Of a stretch of DNA of 64,000 bases, positions 39,107 through 47,130 are shown one piece after another (positions within the stretch are counted from its first letter, which is position 1; every line of letters begins with the position of its first letter). The translations under genes were made by a program, and so were the position numbers. The stretch is from positions 682,001 to 746,000 of the forward strand of contig JAJEJU010000024.1 in NCBI GenBank assembly GCA_021390615.1, read 5' to 3'. The stretch comes from Rhodanobacteraceae bacterium ZG21-1. Lineage in GTDB: Bacteria > Pseudomonadota > Gammaproteobacteria > Xanthomonadales > Rhodanobacteraceae. The notes under the pieces were generated by a model. It saw only the letters and a list, made by a program, of their open reading frames with translations, was not told where the DNA came from and ran no database searches.

Positions 39107-39807
39107 AGCTGGTGCGCTTGATCGCCAACCTGGGCTACGGCAGCCGCAAGGAGGTGGCGCAGCTGTTCCGCGCCGGCCTGATCACCGACCGCAGCGGCGA
39201 GGTGCTGTACGCCGACGACCAGGTCGCGCATGGCGACATCCTGCTGGACGGCGCGCCGCTGGATCCGCCGGCCGGCATGGTCTTGATGCTGCACAAGCCG
39301 CTGGGCGTCACCTGTTCGCGCAAGGACGCCGGCCGCCTGGTCTACGACCTGCTGCCGCCGCGCTACGCCGTGCGCACGCCGGCGCTGTCGACGGTGGGGC
39401 GGCTGGACCGCGATACCTCCGGCCTGCTGCTGCTGACCGACGACGGCGCGCTGCTGCACCGGATCATTTCGCCGCGTGCGCAGATCGCCAAGGTCTACGA
39501 GGCGAGCCTAGCGCAGGACCTGCGCGGCGACGAGGCGGCGCTGTTCGCCAGCGGCAGCCTGATGCTGGACTCGGAAAAAGAGCCGCTGGCGCCGGCGCAG
39601 CTCGACGTGCTGGGGCCGCGCCAGGCGCGCCTGAGCATCGCCGAAGGGCGCTATCACCAGGTGCGCCGTATGTTTGCCGCGGTGGGCAACCACGTCGAGG
39701 CGCTGCATCGGGTCGCCATCGGCGGCCTGCGGCTGGAAGGGTTGGCGCCGGGCCAGTGGTGCGCGTTGGACGCGGACGACATCGCGCGAGTGTTCAACGC
39801 AGGCTGA
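39103..39807 (+). CDS. rsuA: 16S rRNA pseudouridine synthase, RsuA-like
   Basis: The 234-residue protein has an N-terminal S4-like RNA-binding domain (about 1-55, NLGYGSRKEV) and an RluB/RsuA catalytic domain. The key motif is VGRLDRDTSGLLLLTDDG with the catalytic Asp (about 101-118), followed by KVYEASL and the late block EGRYHQVRRMFAAVGNHVEAL. RsuA modifies U516 of 16S rRNA, and the exact site here is inferred. Its ATG overlaps the rsmC-like stop (ATGA), so the two rRNA-modifying enzymes are translationally coupled. Confidence 0.85.
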   Translation: MKLVRLIANLGYGSRKEVAQLFRAGLITDRSGEVLYADDQVAHGDILLDGAPLDPPAGMVLMLHKPLGVTCSRKDAGRLVYDLLPPRYAVRTPALSTVGRLDRDTSGLLLLTDDGALLHRIISPRAQIAKVYEASLAQDLRGDEAALFASGSLMLDSEKEPLAPAQLDVLGPRQARLSIAEGRYHQVRRMFAAVGNHVEALHRVAIGGLRLEGLAPGQWCALDADDIARVFNAG

Positions 39808-40006
39808 GGCGCCGAACGCTGCAACGTGGCCTTGCTTGATGCCTGCGCGGCCCCAACTCTGAGCAACATGGTGGCGCGACGCCGAAAGGCGTGCAGGCCG
39901 CGGCGTGCGAATCGCCGATCAAACTCTTCCGATGCATGGGTTGCGCTCGGCATGGCTCTCACCGCCGATGCGGGCTGGCTCATCGGAGCTTTCCAGGATG
40001 TCCTGC

Positions 40007-41566
40007 ATGCAAGCGCTGCGCTTCGACAATCGTCTGCTACGCGAGCTGCCCGGCGATCCCGAGCAGGGCACGCGGCTGCGCCAGGTCGAGGGTGCAGCCT
40101 ATTCGCGGGTCGCGCCGACGCCGGTCGCGGCACCGCAGCTGCTGGCGTATTCCAGGGAGATGGCCGCAACGCTGGGCTTCAGCGCAGAAGATGTAGCCAG
40201 CGAGGAGTTCGCCCGCGTGTTCGGCGGCAACGCCTTGCTGCCGGGCATGCAGCCCTGGGCGGCCAACTACGGCGGACATCAGTTCGGGCATTGGGCCGGC
40301 CAGCTCGGCGACGGCCGCGCGATCTCGCTGGGCGAGGCGGTCAATGCCGCCGGCGAGCGCTGGGAGCTGCAGCTGAAGGGCGCCGGGCCCACGCCGTATT
40401 CGCGTGGCGCCGATGGCCGCGCAGTGCTGCGCTCGTCGCTGCGCGAGTTCCTGTGCAGCGAGGCGATGCATCATCTCGGCGTGCCCACCACGCGTGCGCT
40501 CAGCCTGGTCGGCAGCGGCGAGGCGGTGGTGCGCGACATGTTCTACGACGGCCATCCGCAGGCCGAGCCGGGCGCGCTGGTGTGCCGCGTGGCGCCGTCC
40601 TTCCTGCGCTTCGGCAGCTTCGAGCTGCCGGCCTCGCGCGGCGACCACGCGCTGCTTCGCGCGATGGCGGACTTCGCCATCCGGCGCGACTTCCCGCATC
40701 TGCAAGGGCAGGGCGAGGCGCTCTACGCGGACTGGTTCGCCGAGATCTGTGAACGCACCGCGCGGCTGCTGGCGGCGTGGATGCGCGTCGGCTTCGTGCA
40801 TGGCGTGATGAATACCGACAACATGTCCATCCTTGGGCTGACCATCGACTACGGCCCGTACGGCTGGGTCGACGACTACGATCCGATGTGGACGCCGAAC
40901 ACCACCGACGCGCAGCGTCGTCGCTATCGCTATGGCCAGCAGCCGGACGTGGCCTGGTGGAATCTGAGCCGCCTGGCCGGCGCGCTGGCGCCGCTGTTCG
41001 GCGGTGTCGAGCCGCTGCAGGCCGGGCTGGATCGCTACGTCGAAACCTATGCGGCTGCCGATCGCGAAAGCACCGCCGCCAAGCTGGGCCTGGCCGTGTG
41101 CCGCGACGAGGATGTCACCCTGATGCACGACCTGCAGGCCCTATTGCAGCAGGCCGAAGTGGACATGAGCTTGTGGTTTCGCGGCCTGGGCGAGTGCGGC
41201 GGCGAAGCAACCTCCACCGAACCGTTGCGCGAGGCCTTCTACGACGAGGACAAGCGCCAGCATGCCGAGGCCGGCTTCGTCGACTGGCTGACCCGCTATC
41301 GCGCACGATTGGCCGACGATCCGTTGTCGCCGCCGCAGCGCCTGGCCCGCATGCGCGCGGCCAATCCTTGCTATGTGCTGCGCAACTATCTGGCGCAGGA
41401 AGCGATCGATCGCGCCGAGCAGGGCGACACCGGCGGCATCGACGAGCTGCTGGAGGTGCTGCGTCATCCCTATGACGTGCAGCCGGGCCGCGAGCGCTAT
41501 GCGCAGAGAAGGCCGGAGTGGGCGCGGCACAAGGCCGGCTGCTCGATGCTTTCCTGCAGCTCCTGA
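40007..41566 (+). CDS. selO: SelO/YdiU family protein AMPylase
   Basis: The 519-residue pseudokinase-fold enzyme shows the SelO blocks: [60 protein letters not shown]-like [19 protein letters not shown] and the C-terminal Cys pair in GCSMLSCSS. SelO transfers AMP from ATP to protein hydroxyls and has been linked to redox control. The start at 40007 has AGGA 8 bases upstream. A GTG/ATG a few codons earlier is possible. It is monocistronic. Confidence 0.9.
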   Translation: MQALRFDNRLLRELPGDPEQGTRLRQVEGAAYSRVAPTPVAAPQLLAYSREMAATLGFSAEDVASEEFARVFGGNALLPGMQPWAANYGGHQFGHWAGQLGDGRAISLGEAVNAAGERWELQLKGAGPTPYSRGADGRAVLRSSLREFLCSEAMHHLGVPTTRALSLVGSGEAVVRDMFYDGHPQAEPGALVCRVAPSFLRFGSFELPASRGDHALLRAMADFAIRRDFPHLQGQGEALYADWFAEICERTARLLAAWMRVGFVHGVMNTDNMSILGLTIDYGPYGWVDDYDPMWTPNTTDAQRRRYRYGQQPDVAWWNLSRLAGALAPLFGGVEPLQAGLDRYVETYAAADRESTAAKLGLAVCRDEDVTLMHDLQALLQQAEVDMSLWFRGLGECGGEATSTEPLREAFYDEDKRQHAEAGFVDWLTRYRARLADDPLSPPQRLARMRAANPCYVLRNYLAQEAIDRAEQGDTGGIDELLEVLRHPYDVQPGRERYAQRRPEWARHKAGCSMLSCSS

Positions 41567-41995
41567 GGCCTTTCGATCTTCGCGCGATTTTCGTCGCGAC
41601 GGTGCACGCAGGGTGTCTTGGCAAAAGCGAAGAACACGCCAGGGAGCGACGAGCAGATCCCGCTTCCACGAACGTATGTCGGTGGCTCAAGCGGACGAGG
41701 GCTCGCGCTCAGGCAGCCATCGACTCGGCTTGCCGCGTACGGCGCATTGACGGCCTGCGCCGGTGCGGATTCCGACCAGGGGTCGCACGGCATGCCTTCG
41801 GTTTCATGGCGCGAACCGCTGTCGACAATCGATGCGTGTCGTGAGCGCAGCTTGCCGCATGCGGTGCGCGCATCCGGCTTGCAGTCTGATCGGCGACAAG
41901 GCAATTCGAAGGTCTCGCTTCGCTAGCCGCCGTCGGCAAGTAACGCGCGTGGCGGGAGCACGCGCGTGCGGATCGCCTCGCCGGCACCTCGCAGC
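41567..41995. other. 429-bp intergenic region between convergent genes
   Basis: No gene, repeat or clear terminator is visible between selO and the SH3 protein gene. Confidence 0.4.
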
Positions 41996-42766
41996 TCAGC
42001 GATTCTGCTGAGGCCCTTGCGGTCCTCGGTTGCCGGGCGGCGGCGGGCGATCGCCGCCGGGCCGCTGGCCAGGTCCGGGACCACCGGGCGGGCCGCCGGG
42101 CCGTTGCCCTGGACCCGAGCCACCGGGCGGGCGGCCAGGTCGCTGACCCGGTCCTGGGCCGCCGGGCCGCGGACCCTGGGAGCCGGGTGGACGCGGCGAC
42201 GGCCGGCCGGGGCGGTGGTCGCCGCCGGGCGGCCGTGGTCCGGGGCCGTGGTCGCCGCCGGGTGGCCGCGGTCCGGGGCTGTGTCCAGGCGGGCGCCAGG
42301 GCGGCGGACGGTGGCCGCCACCCGGCGGCGGATAGGGCCGATGGACAGGCGGCGGTGGCGGGCGATGCAGCGGCGGCCGTCCATACCAGTAGTTGCGCTG
42401 GCTGTAGAACGGACGATCGCGGTAGTAGCGATCCCAGTAGCTGCCGATCACGAAGCTGACGATGGGGATGCCGATGCGCGCGCCGTAGGCAGGCAGCAGC
42501 ACGGTCTGGTTCTGGTAGGCGTACTGGATGAAATTGCCGGCCACCCAGCCGCGGTTGCCATAAGCCACCACGTCGCACCACTCCCAGCCGGCGGTGCAGC
42601 CCTGCACGTCCACCGGAGCGCCGGCAGGGATCACGGTGATGCTCGGATAGCCGATGTCGGGCCCGGCGCGCAGATTGACGTTGCCGGTGACCACGCCATC
42701 GGCTGCCTGCGCCGCCAGCGGTGCAGCCAGCAGCAGGGCCAGGATGGAGCCGAAGGAACGTTTCAT
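41996..42766 (-). CDS. Exported SH3-domain protein with Pro/Gly-rich tail
   Basis: The 256-residue protein has a signal peptide (about 1-21) and a bacterial SH3 domain (about 22-83, VNLRAGPDIGYPSITVIPAG and WEWCDVVAYGNRGWVAG). A short region with SYWDRYYRDRPFYSQ follows, then a long disordered tail of about 110 residues made of Pro, Gly, Arg and His (repeats of PGPGQRPGG type). AGGAG precedes the ATG at 42766. It is the second of two adjacent paralogues. SH3b domains often bind peptidoglycan or peptides, and a cell-wall role is an inference. Confidence 0.82.
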   Translation of the reverse strand: MKRSFGSILALLLAAPLAAQAADGVVTGNVNLRAGPDIGYPSITVIPAGAPVDVQGCTAGWEWCDVVAYGNRGWVAGNFIQYAYQNQTVLLPAYGARIGIPIVSFVIGSYWDRYYRDRPFYSQRNYWYGRPPLHRPPPPPVHRPYPPPGGGHRPPPWRPPGHSPGPRPPGGDHGPGPRPPGGDHRPGRPSPRPPGSQGPRPGGPGPGQRPGRPPGGSGPGQRPGGPPGGPGPGQRPGGDRPPPPGNRGPQGPQQNR

Positions 42767-42865
42767 GCGCGTTCTCCTGCTTCGATGGTCGCCGTCGTCC
42801 GGCGGCATGTGCTTCGACAAGCATGAGGGCGTCATCCGGCAAGCCGGGATGACGCCCGGGATCAC

Positions 42866-43531
42866 TCAGTGCCCGTTGTTGTTGTCGCCGTCATGCGGGT
42901 GTTCCGGATGCTCCGGATGTTCCGGGTGCGGCGGCGGAGGACGCTGGCCGGGCACCGCGTAGACCGCGGGCGGATGTGCGCCGCCCGGATACTGCGCGCG
43001 CGGATCGCCGCGATAAGGCCCGTAGACATGGTAGGGATCGACCGGGCGGCCGCCGGGGCCCTGGCCTGGTACCGGTCCGCGGTACGGCTCCGCGTGGAAG
43101 CGCGGCGGCGGTGGCGGCGGCGGTCGACGCGGTGGAGGCCTGTGGTACCAGTTGTCGCGGTCGCGGTAGAACGGGCGATAGCGGTAGTAGCGATCCCAAT
43201 AGAGGCCGAGGGAGAACGCCACCACCGGAATGCCGATCTGCGGAGCGTATTGCGGCAGCAGCACCGGTTGGCCCGCATCTTGGTATTGCAGGTAGTCGCC
43301 GGGTATCCAGCCGCGGTTGTCGGCGACGATCACGTCGCACCACTCCCAGCCTTCGGTGCAGCCCTCCACGTCGACCTGGGTGCCGCCGTAGACGCTGGCG
43401 ACCAGCGGGTAGCTGGTGTCGGGGCCGGCATAGATGTTGGTGGCGTCGATCACGTAGGCCTCCTGCGCCAGCGCACCCAGCGGCGTGGCCAGCAGCGCGG
43501 CGGTCAGGGCGGTTCGGACGATTCGTCTCAT
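42866..43531 (-). CDS. Exported SH3-domain protein, paralogue of the next gene
   Basis: The 221-residue protein has a signal peptide (about 1-22), an SH3 domain with TNIYAGPDTSYPLVASVYGG and WEWCDVIVADNRGWIPG, the shared LYWDRYYRYRPFYRD segment and a Pro-rich tail ending in HPEHPEHPEHPH. Order and spacing match the protein at 41996-42766, so the pair arose by tandem duplication with divergence of the tails. The gap between them is 99 bases. The His/Asp-rich C-terminus could bind divalent metal. Confidence 0.82.
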   Translation of the reverse strand: MRRIVRTALTAALLATPLGALAQEAYVIDATNIYAGPDTSYPLVASVYGGTQVDVEGCTEGWEWCDVIVADNRGWIPGDYLQYQDAGQPVLLPQYAPQIGIPVVAFSLGLYWDRYYRYRPFYRDRDNWYHRPPPRRPPPPPPPRFHAEPYRGPVPGQGPGGRPVDPYHVYGPYRGDPRAQYPGGAHPPAVYAVPGQRPPPPHPEHPEHPEHPHDGDNNNGH

Positions 43532-43748
43532 GCCTGTAGTCCTTGAAAGGTTTGCGTGTCGGCGCGCGATGACGGCATCGTACGCGAGCTCGCGCGAGCA
43601 CTCGCAGTGTCGCCGGTTCGCGCGGTGGAGTCATCATCTTCCAGCTAACGAGGCATGAGTTGAATGCCAGCCAACATCGCTGTCTGCTGTTCAGCGTTTC
43701 ACCAGCTCCGTGATGGCGCCGTGGCGCTCCCATCGTGGTGAGCGCGTG

Positions 43749-44198
43749 ATGCCGGCATGGCGGACGAGTGGTTGTCGGCTGGCGCTGGCGGCCGGCATGG
43801 TGTGGACCCTGCCCAACAGCCTGCTCGGCCTGCTGGCCGGGGTCGCTGGCATGCCGTTCGGCGCGCGTCCGCACTGGAGCGGACGCGAGCATGCGCTGGT
43901 GTTCCTGCGCTGGCCGTGGGGGCCGGGCGGCGCCATCACGCTCGGCAACGTGATCCTGTGCCATGGGCCGAGTCTGCAGGTGCCGTGCCTCACTTATGCG
44001 CACCAGGCCGGGCTGGCGGTCGAGCCGCGGATCCGGCTGGACGATCACGAGCGGGCGCACGTGTATCAATACCTGGTGTTGGGTCCGCTGTTCCTGCCGT
44101 TGTATCTGCTGCATGGCGGCATCAGCGTGCGCAACCGCTTCGAGCGTGCAGCCGACCGCTATGCGCAGCAGGGGCGCGGCTGGTGGCCGTGGCCGTGA
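43749..44198 (+). CDS. Small membrane protein with HExxH motif
   Basis: The 149-residue protein has hydrophobic segments at about 11-33, 62-72 and 107-122. Between them lies DDHERAHVYQYLVLG, which is HExxH (His100, Glu101, His104). Further on is RNRFERAADRYA, with Glu132 as a possible third ligand, as in DUF4157-like HExxH...E proteins. It ends GWWPWP. The ATG at 43749 is likely. I do not know the family. It could be a minimal membrane-associated zinc peptidase or a structural relative that has lost activity. Confidence 0.6.
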   Translation: MPAWRTSGCRLALAAGMVWTLPNSLLGLLAGVAGMPFGARPHWSGREHALVFLRWPWGPGGAITLGNVILCHGPSLQVPCLTYAHQAGLAVEPRIRLDDHERAHVYQYLVLGPLFLPLYLLHGGISVRNRFERAADRYAQQGRGWWPWP

Positions 44199-44250
44199 GG
44201 TGCGTGTCCGGGTCGCGCCGCTGTAGTCGCGATGCCGCAGAAGGGTGCGG

Positions 44251-44679
44251 CTAGTGATGCACCGCCAGCAGTTCGATGTCGAACACCAGGGTGGAGTGCG
44301 GCGGCACCGCACCGACGCGACGCCCGCGATAGCCGAGCTGCGGCGGCACCAGCAGGGTGCGCTTGCCGCCCACGCGCATGCCGACGATGCCCTGGTTCCA
44401 GCCGGCGATCATGCCGGTGTCGCCCAGGGTGAAGCTGATCGGCTGGCCGCGGTCGTAGGAGCTGTCCACCTTGGCGCCGTGATGGTCGGGCGCCTTGTCG
44501 TCGTAGAGCCAGCCCACGTAGTGCACTTCGACTTCGTCGCCGGTGCCCGCCTCGGCGCCGCTGCCGGTGGTCTGGTCGATCTTCACCAGGTGAGTGACGG
44601 CGGCCTCGTCGGCCAGCGACGGCACGGCGACGAACAACGCGAGAGTCGAGCAGAGCAGAAACCAGGGCAGGCGGCGCAT
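44251..44679 (-). CDS. Exported FKBP-type peptidyl-prolyl isomerase
   Basis: The 142-residue protein has a signal peptide (about 1-22, ALFVAVPSLADE) and an FKBP domain: VEVHYVGWLYDDKA, DSSYDRGQPISFTLG, IAGWNQGIVGMRVGGKR, PQLGYRGRR and LVFDIELL. It has no lipobox, unlike the FKBP at 29427-29888, so it should be soluble in the periplasm. It is convergent with the small HExxH gene, 52 bases apart. Confidence 0.9.
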   Translation of the reverse strand: MRRLPWFLLCSTLALFVAVPSLADEAAVTHLVKIDQTTGSGAEAGTGDEVEVHYVGWLYDDKAPDHHGAKVDSSYDRGQPISFTLGDTGMIAGWNQGIVGMRVGGKRTLLVPPQLGYRGRRVGAVPPHSTLVFDIELLAVHH

Positions 44680-44911
44680 GCGGATATCCGGCGACGAAGA
44701 GGCGAGGAGCAGGGCGTGGCCGGTCAGGCTGGCGGCACCCATGGCTGCATGCTGCAACAATCCGGGGCGCGACGCCAAATCGATCGACGGCATCGCCTAG
44801 GCGGGATGGCACTTCCTGCACCGCGCATCGGTCGCGCATGCTTGTAGCCGGACGCAGGCATCCCGGCCGGCGTGCGTCCGCCATCGTCAGCCCCCGCGAT
44901 GGCGGGAACCT

Positions 44912-46072
44912 ATGCCGCTCGCCGTCTGTCTGCAAGGCATGGGCGCTCGCGGCAGCAAGGGCGTGGCCGTGCGCCGTGTGCGCGATCGCAAGCATCGGGA
45001 TACTTCTATCACTACTGCTGACCAGGACGAACAGGGCCAGGAGTCGCCCGGCGGAATATCGGCACGGGGCCTGATCCCCTTCGACCCGCAGACCCGCGAC
45101 GCGCTGCGGGCACAGAGCTGGCGCAAGCCGCGGCCGCAGCCGTGGCGGCTGTGGCCGTCGGTGCTTGCGGTGATCCTGCTGCACGCCGTGTTCGTGGTCG
45201 TGGTCTGGCACGAGATGCGTCCGCGCCCGCTGCCTGCCGAGGTGGTGCATTTACGCCTGGACCAGGCCTTGCGGGTCGAGCTGGTGATGCGTCCGCCGCC
45301 GCCTCCCGCGGCCGCGAATCCGCCGCCGCCCGCCGCACCGCCGCCAGTTCCGCCGCCACGTCCACATCCGCACGAGGCGCCTGCCAAGGACGCGCTGGTG
45401 GTCACGCCGCCTCCGCCATCATCGCCGCCGCCTTCCCAGCCTCAAGCGCAAGCGCAGGCGCCGCTGAAGCTGTTCGACCACAACGGCATGATCGTGCTGC
45501 CCAGCGCGCCGACCAGCGCTTCCACGGCCGGCTATGTGCAGGGCGCGCCGCAGGGCGACACACAGATCATGCAGAACCGCGCGCCGGTGGTCGTGCAGAC
45601 CACGCGCTTCGACCAGGACTGGGGCAAAGGCGGCGGCCCGGTGACCCGCGCGCTCAACAAGGCGGTGGAAAAGACCACGGTGACGCACACCTTCCATCCG
45701 CTGCCCGGCGTGCGCATCCATTGCGCGGTGACCCTGGCGGCGCTGGCCGGCGGCTGCGGCGGCGATCCGCCCTCGCCACCCTCGGCGAAGGACGGCGATC
45801 AGCGCCTCAACATGGCACCGGCGACGGCGCTGGCCAAGGACCCGCATCCGGCGGCGCCGCCGCCCAGCGTTGAGTCGTGCATTGCGGACTACCGCGATGG
45901 CAAGCCGCTGGCCTACGGCTGTCCCACCGACACGCCGACCCGCGCCGTGGACGACGAGCTGCGCGAATGCATCGCGCTGTATCTCGCCGGCAAGCACCTG
46001 CCGGCGCGCTGTCCTGCCGACACGCCGCAGCGTGCGGAGCGGGCCAGCTCGCCGCCGCCGACCAAGCCCTGA
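44912..46072 (+). CDS. Membrane-anchored proline-rich protein with duplicated Cys repeats
   Basis: The 386-residue protein has a polar N-terminus, one membrane helix (about 82-99, WPSVLAVILLHAVFVVVVW), then a long Pro/Ala-rich spacer (about 123-180). A central domain follows, containing QTTRFDQDWGKGGGPVTRALNKAVEKTT and several Cys residues. At the C-terminus two tandem units of about 30 residues each contain C-x13-C-P-(T/A)-D-T-P. Single-anchor topology with a proline spacer recalls TonB-type proteins that cross the periplasm, but no TonB domain is seen. The start codon is uncertain. Function unknown. Confidence 0.6.
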   Translation: MPLAVCLQGMGARGSKGVAVRRVRDRKHRDTSITTADQDEQGQESPGGISARGLIPFDPQTRDALRAQSWRKPRPQPWRLWPSVLAVILLHAVFVVVVWHEMRPRPLPAEVVHLRLDQALRVELVMRPPPPPAAANPPPPAAPPPVPPPRPHPHEAPAKDALVVTPPPPSSPPPSQPQAQAQAPLKLFDHNGMIVLPSAPTSASTAGYVQGAPQGDTQIMQNRAPVVVQTTRFDQDWGKGGGPVTRALNKAVEKTTVTHTFHPLPGVRIHCAVTLAALAGGCGGDPPSPPSAKDGDQRLNMAPATALAKDPHPAAPPPSVESCIADYRDGKPLAYGCPTDTPTRAVDDELRECIALYLAGKHLPARCPADTPQRAERASSPPPTKP

Positions 46073-46240
46073 TCCTGGCGTCATCGGTCGCGGCAGGGCC
46101 GGCACCATCGCATGCGGCATGCCTGTCTGTGCCGGCGTAGCAGAGGGCAATGAATCGGCTGACCGTCTTCGCACCGCGCAGTCATGCGAGGCCGTTTCGG
46201 ATGGCATCGCCGTGCGGCGGCGGCGATGAGAGGGCGCGCT

Positions 46241-46714
46241 TCAGGCGCCCGCGTCGGGCCGGCCTTCCGGCGCGCCGCGGTGCAGTACGTCGGGCAGCGA
46301 CTGGCCTGCTTCGGTGAAGCTCATCGCCACCGAATTGAGGCAGTGCCGCTCGCCGGTCGGTCGCGGCCCGTCCGGAAAGACGTGGCCGAGATGGCTGCCG
46401 CAGCGCGCGCAGACTTCCTCGATGCGGATCATGCCGTAGCTGGTATCGCGCAGCCGCCGGATGTGCGATTCGTCGTAGGGCTGGAAGAAACTCGGCCAGC
46501 CGGTGCCCGAATCGAATTTCGCATTCGAGCGAAACAGCGGCAGCCCGCAGAAGCGGCAGGTGTAGACGCCCTGTTTCTTGTTGTCCAGGAACACCCCGCA
46601 GAAAGCCGCCTCGGTGCCGTGCTGCAACAGCACGCGGCGCTCGTCGGGCGAAAGGGTGTCAGTGATGGCCTGGCGCTGATCGTCGGTGGGCGGAGCAAGA
46701 TCGAAGGCGGTCAT
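46241..46714 (-). CDS. msrB: Peptide methionine-(R)-S-oxide reductase
   Basis: The 157-residue enzyme has both zinc CxxC pairs (CRFCG and CARCG), SGTGWPSFFQP, HLGHVFPDGP and the catalytic Cys in RHCLNSVAM. It reduces the R-sulfoxide of methionine in proteins using thioredoxin. It is cytoplasmic, with a short N-terminal extension. The ATG at 46714 is preferred because it begins the family's usual N-terminal helix. Single gene. Confidence 0.93.
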   Translation of the reverse strand: MTAFDLAPPTDDQRQAITDTLSPDERRVLLQHGTEAAFCGVFLDNKKQGVYTCRFCGLPLFRSNAKFDSGTGWPSFFQPYDESHIRRLRDTSYGMIRIEEVCARCGSHLGHVFPDGPRPTGERHCLNSVAMSFTEAGQSLPDVLHRGAPEGRPDAGA

Positions 46715-47130
46715 GGCGAGTCCTGGTGGCGTCGATACCGCCAATGTGGGGCTGCGCGAGAGCGGCTGCAAGTCGATCGGCAACCTAGGGCGCTACCGCT
46801 GTCGAACCGCACGATCATCAAGCCGCTCGATAGCCTGTGGTCCAGGCTTTTCGAGGCCGGTCGAACACTTTAAGGCGCGTGTCATGGCGGGGAGCATTCA
46901 TTTCCACTCCGTGCGCAGTCACGGCGTCGCCTGCTCAGGCCCGTGCGTGCCTGCGGAGAATTTTCTCGTTTGGGTTTTGCTCGTCCCTGGCACCGACGGC
47001 TCCGCATCCGCCTTGCATCCTTGCATTCCTTGCATCGCCACTTCGTTCGAGGGCAGGGCGCTCGAAGTGGAAGCGCTTGCCGCACAGCGGCGCCGGACTT
47101 CATCCGGCGCCGCTGGCGATACCTGCGGGA
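46715..47130. other. 416-bp intergenic region
   Basis: It holds CCTTGCAT three times within 47011-47036 and the strong hairpin annotated at 47086-47114. No gene is supported. Confidence 0.45.
47086..47114 (-). terminator. 12-bp perfect hairpin after the DUF3300 gene
   Basis: AGCGGCGCCGGA (47086-47097) pairs with TCCGGCGCCGCT (47103-47114) around CTTCA, 16 bases past the stop codon of the DUF3300 gene. No T run follows on the minus strand, so it may protect the 3' end rather than terminate by itself. Confidence 0.55.

Noticed and set aside
47011-47036. CCTTGCAT three times in 26 bases, as a possible regulator array
   Set aside because: The spacing is short and irregular, no known motif matches, and the region is downstream of the DUF3300 gene.
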